DNA of 64,000 nucleotides from JAAYAY01 sp963674575. Its GTDB lineage: Bacteria > Planctomycetota > Planctomycetia > Pirellulales > Thermoguttaceae. The notes below the pieces were generated by a model. That model was not told where the DNA came from, searched no databases, and saw only the letters and a list, made by a program, of their open reading frames with translations. Positions 9,901 through 16,497 of the stretch are shown here, piece after piece. How positions within the stretch are numbered: position 1 is the first letter of the stretch; every line of letters starts with the position of its first letter. Location: the NCBI GenBank assembly GCA_963674575.2, contig CAXXQT010000005.1, positions 744,001 through 808,000 on the forward strand, read 5' to 3'. The position numbers and the translations under genes were made by a program.

Positions 9901-10176
9901 GAGATGGCGCCGACGCCACACCCAGTGATGAAGATAGAATGGCACGACGGCGCAACCGCCAAAACCGGCGATCCACAGCAGCAGCCGCAGCCAGCGGGGC
10001 GTGTCCCAAAGTCGATCCAAGGCGAACAGGCAAAGAAACGCGACAAGCACCGAACAGGCAGCCGCGGCCAAAGCCTCGACCATTTTGATCGTCCACACCC
10101 GGCGACGGAAGCCGTATAACTGGGCTTCCAACGCAATCGGCAACGGCAACGTCTCCGGTCGTTGTGCCACGCTCAT
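6901..10176 (-). CDS. Very large membrane protein, DUF4175-like, of the MoxR/BatA string
   Basis: A 1091-residue protein. Two transmembrane segments lie at about 35-58 and 62-86, and a third near 157-178 leads into a large extracytoplasmic part. That part has strand-rich sequence to about residue 480, then charged coiled-coil stretches, a proline/lysine-rich linker near 640-700 and more coiled coil. It also has a cysteine cluster (CSGTCRCSG) and a glycine-rich tail (GGGGGGSSPGAGG). The topology resembles large proteins (DUF4175-like) encoded beside MoxR/DUF58/BatA genes, but I rate the family name as tentative. It starts 128 bases after the upstream gene, and that gap carries a cruciform element. 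It ends two bases before the next gene. A scaffold for envelope assembly is the simplest guess. Confidence 0.75.
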   Translation of the reverse strand: MSVAQRPETLPLPIALEAQLYGFRRRVWTIKMVEALAAAACSVLVAFLCLFALDRLWDTPRWLRLLLWIAGFGGCAVVPFYLHHWVWRRRHLEQLARLLSRKLPRLGDQLLGIIELTHSAGEQKRSRALCEAAIQHVAKDTENRDLSHAAPTSRHRLWGWFAAAALSVAILLGMCYPAAASNAWARFLTPWSSTPRYTFAALETLPDEIVVPHGEPFQVAVRLASDSRWQPASGQARIGNQPAVQASLVEGAYRFELPAQISDGWLQVSIGDSKQVTRITPMLRPELTAISADVTLPEYLGRPEPLSKDVRGGSVSLVKGSRASFVATASRALAAAKVDGRPQTPEASVIRSPLLEIETSRDVEFRWQDEFGLAGKQPFTLSVTARDDEAPTLACEDMPRSKVVLDSEQINFRVKGQDDFGIKQIGLEWRPLEGTVIDEPAEGEQILAAGGVEQDFLDITGAFSARSAGISPQPIELRVFAEDYFPGRERVYSPTYVLYVLSPEQHAIWMTEQLNKWHRLSLEVRDREMQLHETNKELRDLSPEELDQPETRRRIESQASAERANSRRLTNLAQAGEELIRQAMRNPEFDVGHLERWAEMLQILKDISANRMPSVADLLKEASQARAASGQKPAAAGPKAGKDRAAAAEAPSKNAEENKTPPPPTPKISDTESSLQPPDNKPKEPGPPKPPSNSGLRLPTTTLIGGGPKDSPPPSPAGEKMQEAVAQQQELLAEFEKILNELNNILANLEGSTLVKRLKAASREQYRVAGCISDQLEDAFGRRPSNIDAKQREVFAELSEVEAKSSQSVSYIMDDMQAYFERRRFLKFQTVLEEMKSEEVVASLRELGDEMSSEPGLSIAQCEYWWDTMDRWAEDLVDPACSGTCRCSGSGASLPPSIIREVLQILEGEMNLREETRVAEQAKAALASEEYEKRAKKLADTQSELQQRTVAVGQDIRNLPDGEGLFAKEIRLLDTVATIMDEATEILARPETGRPAIGVETEIIELLLQSRRINPNGGGGGGSSPGAGGTGDTMDSALALLGVGANDKEVREARNVGQATGESGRTLPEEFRAGLDEYFNRFEQQQPAGGE

Positions 10177-10234
10177 GATTTCAGCCCTGCTTTTGCGGTC
10201 AAGTTCTGATCTTGGGATTTGTTAGACTCCACCT

Positions 10235-10288
10235 GTTGGTGTCCAGCCTTCAGGCTGCCTTTTTGCACGCTCAAGCGTGGACTCCAAC
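10235..10288. repeat. REP-like cruciform element between two operon genes
   Basis: This is a 54-base element with an outer stem, GTTGGTGTCCA (10235-10245) against TGGACTCCAAC (10278-10288), one mismatch. Inside are two perfect hairpins: CAGCCTTCAGGCTG (10244-10257) and CACGCTCAAGCGTG (10266-10279). The three-stem cloverleaf shape is typical of dispersed palindromic repeats. It sits in the 128-base gap between two minus-strand genes of the same string, where it could affect mRNA processing or attenuation. Confidence 0.65.
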
Positions 10289-10304
10289 GGCCCAACACAC
10301 CGCA

Positions 10305-12497
10305 TTAAATCAATCCGATTGCCTTACGTCCGATCCAGAATACGGTCATCAAGAGGATCAACAGCCCTGCCACGACAGGGTGACTCCAAAGCTGAACTCG
10401 TCGCACCGAAGGAGTCGGTTCCGGCAGGCTGGCCAAGGCCGAGACCACTTCGTCCGGCCTGGCCACTTCAAACACCTGGCCTCGCGTCACCTGGGCGATC
10501 TCCTCCAGAACCTCCGGTCGGGCGGGCCGTCCGATCTTCTCGGCCGTGTCGCCCTGAACGAAAAACGATGTTTCCAAGGTCGCGCCCGTTTCCCGGCAGG
10601 CGAGAACGACCTGGTGCTTGCCGGGCTCCTTCGCGGTGAATCGCGAGGTGAAGGCGCCCCACGGTTCGCCGGATGAAACGAAGCCGACCGATTCGGCGGC
10701 TCCGGAAGGCGCCGTGATTCGAGCGGTCACGTCGCCCTGCTGGAGCGGCTCGCCACTCTGGGCCATGACATTGGCATTCAGCGTCAACGTGCCGTCGATC
10801 CGTGGTTGGTCCGGCGAATAGTACAGACGCATCGATTCGCCCTTGGCCATGTTCCGCTGGTAAGCCATCCAACGCACGACCTGGCCCCAGAATCGGTAGT
10901 GGTATTTGTCCTCGACGCCCTTGCGCCATCGCCAGGCGCCGTCGGTTCCCATGAACAGGACCTTGCCCGCGCCGTAGGTGCGGGTCACCAGCAACGGCAG
11001 CCGGCCGTACTCGTTCTCAATGTCTTTGTGAACGGCCAGCACCTCACAGCCGGCCCGGGCCCGCACGACCGGGGCGTACCACTGGAACCCCGGCAGCCCC
11101 TCCCAAACTTCCTGGTTTTCTTCCTCGGTGTCGGCCAGTTTGGTCAACAGGCTGCGCCGGCCGAGGTCGGTCAAGGCGAAATGGCTGGGGGTGCGCGTTC
11201 CCCATCCGCCGGGCTTCAACTCGTCGACCACGACGGGAAGGAGTTCGGCAAGATCGGTTTCCTGCAACGAGAGTTGACGGCCCTGGCTGCCCGGCATGAA
11301 GACCACGCCGCTGGCCTGATGTTCGACCAGGCCTTTGAGCCACTCACATTGCTCGGCCGTGAGTTGTCCGTCCTCCAGGCCCACATCGCCGAGAAACACG
11401 ACATCGTACTGAGAGAGTTGGTCGAGCCCCGACGGGAACTGCTTGATATAGTCCTTGTTGCCGCCGCCGACCTTGCTCAGGCCGGGATGGAAAAGCAGGC
11501 ACGACACCTCCACACCGGGATCGCGCGAAAGGGCGTTGCGGAGATACCGATACTCCCAACGGGGCACCGACTCGACCACGAGCACGCGGAGTTTTTCCTG
11601 GCGAATCGAGATTGGGACGGAGAGAAGGTTGTTGTCCGGCCTGATCTCGTCGCTATGGCGAGAGACATCCAGGGTCAGGGTCACGTCGCCGATCTCCTGC
11701 GGTTTCCAGGCGAGCCAGGAGTGAGTCCGGCCCATGGCCGCGACGCGGACGTTCTTGGTGACTTCATCTCCCTCCGACGTGCGCAACGTGGCCGTGGCCA
11801 CGTAGTCGCGTGGAAGGGAGCTTTCCAGGGTGAAAGGAATTCGCACCGACTTGCCCGCCACGCCGAAGGTGGGCGCATCCAAACTGAGCAATTCCACGTC
11901 GGGCAGACGGGTGGGCTGCCCCACCGGGACCGCCAACACCGGCACGCCCCGAAGTCGCAGGCGGGTCGCTGCCTGAACGGGCGGTTGGCCCTCGTTCCAA
12001 TCGCCATCGGAAACGAGCACCGCTCCCACCAGATTCTTGAACTTCCCTGACAGTTCGGCCAATGGCCCGTAGAGATCCGTGCCGGGAGCGTCGGCGCCGG
12101 AAAAGGGTTGGATGACCACGTTCACCTTTTCTTCGAGGGGCTTCCAGAACGACGGCTCGGTGAGAGCCGCGATCGCCTCGCGCCGTGAGGCGGACGCGGG
12201 CCCCGACGCCTTCGTGGTGGCGTCCCGGGTCTCCATGCTGCGCGACGCGTCGCACAGCACGGCAATCGTGGGCTTTTCCTCAGGCCGAAACTCCTGAACG
12301 AATTCGGGCTGGTTGAGCATCAGAACGCCGAGCGTGACGAACACAAGACGCAGGATTTCCAGAACCCCCATCCAACGCTGGTAACCGCTCCGCCGCCAGG
12401 CGGCAAAGCACAGGCCCGCGGTGGCGAGCACGAGAATCACCGACAGGGCCAGTGACCAGGAGGTCCATTGGAACGTGATTGCGTGAGTCGTATTCAT
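10305..12497 (-). CDS. Membrane VWA protein with glutamine-amidotransferase-like domain
   Basis: A 730-residue protein. It has two N-terminal transmembrane segments (about 14-33 and 46-62), a von Willebrand A-type region with the metal-site motif D-A-S-R-S at 83-87, and a following WNEGQPPVQA segment. Next come beta domains and an amidotransferase-like Rossmann region (LRVLVVESVPRWEYRYLRNAL, YDVVFLGDVGLED, FMPGSQG). An Ig-like part and a C-terminal transmembrane helix close it. The catalytic cysteine of true amidotransferases is not evident, so this domain is probably structural. The start ATG at 12497 overlaps the stop of the BatA-like gene as ATGA, so the two are translated together. A start further upstream (12590) would run far into that gene. 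Confidence 0.85.
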   Translation of the reverse strand: MNTTHAITFQWTSWSLALSVILVLATAGLCFAAWRRSGYQRWMGVLEILRLVFVTLGVLMLNQPEFVQEFRPEEKPTIAVLCDASRSMETRDATTKASGPASASRREAIAALTEPSFWKPLEEKVNVVIQPFSGADAPGTDLYGPLAELSGKFKNLVGAVLVSDGDWNEGQPPVQAATRLRLRGVPVLAVPVGQPTRLPDVELLSLDAPTFGVAGKSVRIPFTLESSLPRDYVATATLRTSEGDEVTKNVRVAAMGRTHSWLAWKPQEIGDVTLTLDVSRHSDEIRPDNNLLSVPISIRQEKLRVLVVESVPRWEYRYLRNALSRDPGVEVSCLLFHPGLSKVGGGNKDYIKQFPSGLDQLSQYDVVFLGDVGLEDGQLTAEQCEWLKGLVEHQASGVVFMPGSQGRQLSLQETDLAELLPVVVDELKPGGWGTRTPSHFALTDLGRRSLLTKLADTEEENQEVWEGLPGFQWYAPVVRARAGCEVLAVHKDIENEYGRLPLLVTRTYGAGKVLFMGTDGAWRWRKGVEDKYHYRFWGQVVRWMAYQRNMAKGESMRLYYSPDQPRIDGTLTLNANVMAQSGEPLQQGDVTARITAPSGAAESVGFVSSGEPWGAFTSRFTAKEPGKHQVVLACRETGATLETSFFVQGDTAEKIGRPARPEVLEEIAQVTRGQVFEVARPDEVVSALASLPEPTPSVRRVQLWSHPVVAGLLILLMTVFWIGRKAIGLI

Positions 12498-14473
12498 GTC
12501 GGGGCCCCCTCCCTTCGACGCAGCTTCGGCAGGCAGAGAGCGGCCTCGCATACCATGGCCGCGATCATCCCGATCAGGAACAGTCGCCAAATCTCCTGAA
12601 CGAGCGATTTGAGGCTGCCGGCGCGATCGTCCACCCGGGAGAAGTCGAGGCCGCCAAACAGCCCGGCCACCCTTGCCTCGTCCAGCACCGCCGCCTCATC
12701 CTCGCCCACGGCACGATTAACGGCCATGAGCCGGTCCTTGGCCGCAAAAGTGCCTTGATGGAAGGGATACTCCGTGGACAGGGCCGTCTCGGCGCCGGAC
12801 AGACGTTCCCAGCCGGTTGGAACGCCGGCGGGCGGCGGCCCGGCAGTCAACGAGCGCGTGTTGCCGAGTACCTCGGCCCCCGAAGCGATCGCCCGCTGCA
12901 CGGCCACGTAGAGCACGATCCCGTCGGCCGCCAGCGAAGAATCGGACGGCGCCGGAGTGGTTGCCCAGAAGTAGACGCCGCCCTGATCGGTGGTCGCACG
13001 GGCCAGCAGGGGCACACCGTCTCGCAAACTGGCCAGAGCTGTCGATTTGCCTGACATTGTGCAGTAGCGCCGCACGTGCAGGTCGCCTACGGGCAGCGAT
13101 TCGCCGCTCATGGCATTTGCCAGCAGCCCTTGATCGCCTCGCCACGACTGGATGGGCAACTCTTCGCCATCGTCGACCCAGGATGCCCACTGCACACCGA
13201 ACAACGTCTCGTCACCTGGCGTGTGAGGCGGCAGGAATACGGCCTGGCCGCCACGCTCGATAAAGGCCCGGACCAGTTCGGCATCCTCCTGCTGGGGCAA
13301 CCTCGCCTGCCAGATCAGGAGCGAGACCTGTTCCCAGGGTACGCTTGCCAGTTGCTGGACAGGGACGACCTCGGCCGCGAATTCAGCGCTGGGGCTCGGC
13401 GGAATCGTTGCCGCCAGTTCCAGGGGCCAAACGGCTTGCGGCTGGTCGGTCACAATGATCGTCTTCCGCATGAGCGGTTGGTCAAAAACGAAGTAGAACG
13501 CGTTGTCCGCCGGATTCGAGTCGGCCTGGATCGAAACACGCCCCCAACCTCGCTCGTGGTCGCCTTCTAACGGTATGCGATAGTCTTTCAACTCGTACTT
13601 GGAACCGACCATGTCCACGGCAAGCTCGGAACGGGCCCCCTCGATGTCGAATTGCAGGGGGATCGTCGCCTTGCCGTCTGCCTTCCCGCGGGAGAGCGCC
13701 AGCGACACCAGCAATTCCGATCGCTCGTCGGTTTGCTGGCGGCGAATATCGGTCACGCGCACGGTAACGTTATCGGTGGCCGCATCGGGATAGGCGAGCA
13801 GATGAAAACGAACTCCCTGTGGCAATTCCGTGAAACTCTCGCGAAGCGAATCCCACCGTCCACTGTCCACTCGCCAGTCGTTCTCGCGAAGGTCGGAGCA
13901 GATCCAGATTTCCGTCCGGCCTGTCTGATTCGCCTTGATGTAGTCGTGGGCCGCTTCCAGCATGGCGGGCAGATCGGCCTCGGCGCTGGTCGGCTCGGCA
14001 TACGGCAGATCGAGCAGTGATTTGGGCGACGTCAGTTCGCGAGGCTGATTCGTGGTGCTTTCGATGAGGACCCACCGCGACGACCCCAAGGTCTCAAGTG
14101 TTTCGGCCAGTTGACGGCGTCCTGTTTCCAGTTTCGAGGCGCCCGCGCCCGTCGCCCGCTGGCTCATGCTCGGGGATCGATCGAGCAGGATAATCGTCGT
14201 GTCGGCGCGGCCTCCCGCAGCCAGGCCTAGCCAGCCGCTGGCGAGCGGCCGCCCTACGGCAAAGATGAGTGCTGCCACGGCAAGCGTGCGTGCCAGAAGG
14301 ATCAACCATTGACGCAGCCGGGCGTAGCCGCGCGACATGCGATTGGCGGCCAGGAGAAACATCATCGCCGCCCAATTGGTCGTCTGGTAGCGGCGTTGGT
14401 TGATCAGATGGATCAGGATCGGCAGGCCGATCAAGGGCAACGCGGCGAGCATGAACGGCTGGAGAAAAGTCAT
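12494..14473 (-). CDS. BatA-like membrane protein with VWA domain
   Basis: A 659-residue protein. It begins with the BatA N-terminal membrane module (hydrophobic 3-22, then HLINQRRYQTTNWAAMMFL and a second hydrophobic stretch near 57-74). The VWA domain follows, with DxSxS at 98-102 (D-R-S-P-S). Further strand-rich domains lead to a C-terminal transmembrane helix (LFLIGMIAAMVCEAALCL). BatA-type proteins are membrane-anchored VWA proteins that work with MoxR ATPases in envelope or stress functions. Both ends overlap neighbours by four bases (ATGA), a strong sign of co-translation with the DUF58 gene before it and the VWA/amidotransferase-like gene after it. Confidence 0.88.
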   Translation of the reverse strand: MTFLQPFMLAALPLIGLPILIHLINQRRYQTTNWAAMMFLLAANRMSRGYARLRQWLILLARTLAVAALIFAVGRPLASGWLGLAAGGRADTTIILLDRSPSMSQRATGAGASKLETGRRQLAETLETLGSSRWVLIESTTNQPRELTSPKSLLDLPYAEPTSAEADLPAMLEAAHDYIKANQTGRTEIWICSDLRENDWRVDSGRWDSLRESFTELPQGVRFHLLAYPDAATDNVTVRVTDIRRQQTDERSELLVSLALSRGKADGKATIPLQFDIEGARSELAVDMVGSKYELKDYRIPLEGDHERGWGRVSIQADSNPADNAFYFVFDQPLMRKTIIVTDQPQAVWPLELAATIPPSPSAEFAAEVVPVQQLASVPWEQVSLLIWQARLPQQEDAELVRAFIERGGQAVFLPPHTPGDETLFGVQWASWVDDGEELPIQSWRGDQGLLANAMSGESLPVGDLHVRRYCTMSGKSTALASLRDGVPLLARATTDQGGVYFWATTPAPSDSSLAADGIVLYVAVQRAIASGAEVLGNTRSLTAGPPPAGVPTGWERLSGAETALSTEYPFHQGTFAAKDRLMAVNRAVGEDEAAVLDEARVAGLFGGLDFSRVDDRAGSLKSLVQEIWRLFLIGMIAAMVCEAALCLPKLRRREGAPT

Positions 14474-15381
14474 CGCACCCCTCTCGCACGTGTCCTTCCG
14501 ACCAGAAACCGCATCAAGACTTTCTCGTAGTCCTCATCGATGCTCACGCGGTGGTAGTCGACCGCCGATTCGAGGACGAGCTCCCGGATTTCGTTCAGAT
14601 ACTGCCCCAGGGCCTTGTGATATCGCTCGGAGATCTCGTTGGGCTCCACAAACACCGACGGCCCGCCCTCCATGTCCAGAAACCGCATGGGCCGGTAGAA
14701 CTCGAAGTTCAACTCGCGCGGATCGAGAAGATGGAAGGCCGCCACATCGTGTTTCCGAAACCGCAAATGCTCGAAACAGCCTCGCAACTGTTCTGGCTCG
14801 ACGAACAAGTCGGAGACGATCACGATCAACGCCCGCTGCTCGATCGTTTCGGCCAATTCGTGCAGCACGGGAACCAACTGGGTCGGCCCTTCGGGGGTCG
14901 TCTTGTCGAGCACGTCGAAGACGTGCATCAGGTGCGCCGGGTTTCGCCGGGGCGGAACGTTCTGAACCACCCCCTCGGCAACGCAACACAGCCCCACGGC
15001 ATCGCCCTGTTGGGCCGCCAGGTAGCTGAGAGTCCCCGAGACCCGCCGCGCGTACTCGATCTTGGTGACCCCGTCCGATCCGTAATCCATGGAACCGCTG
15101 GTATCGAGAACGAGGCAGCATCGCAGGTTCGTGTCGGCCTCGAACTCCTTGATGTAGAACCGGTCGGATCGCCCGTAAGCTCGCCAGTCCATCCGACGCA
15201 AATCGTCGCCGGGTACGTATTTGCGATACTCGGCGAACTCCACGCTGGCTCCACGATGGGGACTGGGATGACGCCCCGAAACGTTGCCCTGCATGGGCCA
15301 GCGAGCGCACAGGGGCACCGCGGCCAGACGAGCAATCACCTGGGGATCGAGGAAGCTGCGAGGTTGGCTGTCGGGAAACAT
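14470..15381 (-). CDS. DUF58 domain protein
   Basis: A 303-residue soluble protein. The DUF58 signature lies at residues 48-80 (EFAEYRKYVPGDDLRRMDW, then RAYGRSDRFYIKEFEAD), followed by a VWA-like metal site D-T-S-G-S at 93-97. DUF58 proteins are usual partners of MoxR ATPases and are thought to bridge the ATPase and membrane VWA proteins. The gene starts three bases after the moxR stop and ends in a four-base overlap with the BatA-like gene. The length is normal for the family. Confidence 0.92.
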   Translation of the reverse strand: MFPDSQPRSFLDPQVIARLAAVPLCARWPMQGNVSGRHPSPHRGASVEFAEYRKYVPGDDLRRMDWRAYGRSDRFYIKEFEADTNLRCCLVLDTSGSMDYGSDGVTKIEYARRVSGTLSYLAAQQGDAVGLCCVAEGVVQNVPPRRNPAHLMHVFDVLDKTTPEGPTQLVPVLHELAETIEQRALIVIVSDLFVEPEQLRGCFEHLRFRKHDVAAFHLLDPRELNFEFYRPMRFLDMEGGPSVFVEPNEISERYHKALGQYLNEIRELVLESAVDYHRVSIDEDYEKVLMRFLVGRTRARGVR

Positions 15382-15384
15382 CGG

Positions 15385-16410
15385 CTAGGCTTCCGATTCC
15401 GATTCTTGCACCAGACGCAGAACGATATCCTTGGCTCCAACCCCTTCAGCCTGCGCGGCGAAGGTCGTGATCACCCGGTGGGCCAGCACGGGAGCGGCCA
15501 CTTCCTGAATATCCTCCAGCCGCACCATGTAGCTACCCAGTAGCGCCGCACGGGCTTTCCCGCCCAGAATCAAGTTCTGCACGGCGCGGGGGCCGGCGCC
15601 CCAGGCCACCAGCGGTTTGAGCCACGAGGGCGACGACTCGTCCTTGGGACGGGTCCGCCGCACGAGCTTGGCGGCATAGGTGTAGATGTGGTCCGGGACC
15701 GGCACCCGCCGAACCAGGGCCTGGTGTCGGATGATGTCCTCACCGGTCAGCAGATGGTCCAACTCGGGAAGGTCTTCCCCTGTGGTCGTGCGGGCAATCT
15801 CAACTTCTTCCTCTTCCGACGGATAATCGAACTCGATCAGGAACATGAAGCGATCCAATTGCGCCTCGGGCAACGGATAAGTTCCTTCCTGCTCGATCGG
15901 GTTCTGGGTTGCCAGCACGAGGAACGGCGGGACGAGTTGGAAGGTCTTTCCCAAGGCGGTGACCTTGTATTCCTGCATGGCTTCCAACATGGCCGCCTGG
16001 GTCTTGGGAGGAGCCCGGTTGATCTCGTCGGCCAGCACGATGTTGGCGAACACGGGCCCGTGGACGAATTCGAAATCCCGGCGTCCGCCGCCCGACTCCT
16101 GCAAAATGTCAGTCCCCGTGATGTCCATGGGCATCAAGTCCGGAGTGAACTGGATGCGGCTGAACTTGAGCGACATGGTCTCCGCCACCTTGCTCACCAG
16201 CAAGGTCTTGGCCAGCCCCGGCACCCCCATCAGCAAGGCGTGCCCTCGTGCGAAGAGGCAGATCGACAGTCGCTCGACCACTTCGTTGTGTCCGACGATT
16301 ACCCGGCCAAGCTCTTGCCGCAGCCGATCGTACACATCCCGCAGATGGTCGATGGCCTGCACATCGTGGTCGCTAAGCTGTTTCTCGGTTAGCGCTGCCG
16401 TATCAGCCAT
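15385..16410 (-). CDS. MoxR family AAA+ ATPase
   Basis: A 341-residue protein. It has Walker A GVPGLAKT at about 59-66, Walker B VLADEINRA, sensor/arginine-finger region ATQNPIEQEGTYPLPEAQLDR, and a C-terminal lid domain with RHQALVRRVPVPD. MoxR ATPases act as chaperone-like assembly factors for VWA proteins or metalloenzymes, which fits the two VWA genes downstream. I chose the ATG at 16410 (GGGGA eight bases upstream) over a frame-extending start at 16440. It is the first of the tightly coupled genes of the string, 87 bases after the DUF1559 gene. Confidence 0.93.
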   Translation of the reverse strand: MADTAALTEKQLSDHDVQAIDHLRDVYDRLRQELGRVIVGHNEVVERLSICLFARGHALLMGVPGLAKTLLVSKVAETMSLKFSRIQFTPDLMPMDITGTDILQESGGGRRDFEFVHGPVFANIVLADEINRAPPKTQAAMLEAMQEYKVTALGKTFQLVPPFLVLATQNPIEQEGTYPLPEAQLDRFMFLIEFDYPSEEEEVEIARTTTGEDLPELDHLLTGEDIIRHQALVRRVPVPDHIYTYAAKLVRRTRPKDESSPSWLKPLVAWGAGPRAVQNLILGGKARAALLGSYMVRLEDIQEVAAPVLAHRVITTFAAQAEGVGAKDIVLRLVQESESEA

Positions 16411-16497
16411 GCTTCTATCCCCATGGTTGGCGTATGGCACTTTCGTACTGGCATGTCCGTGTCACTGCCGCAATCCCGTATCCCGTACGAAGGCACG

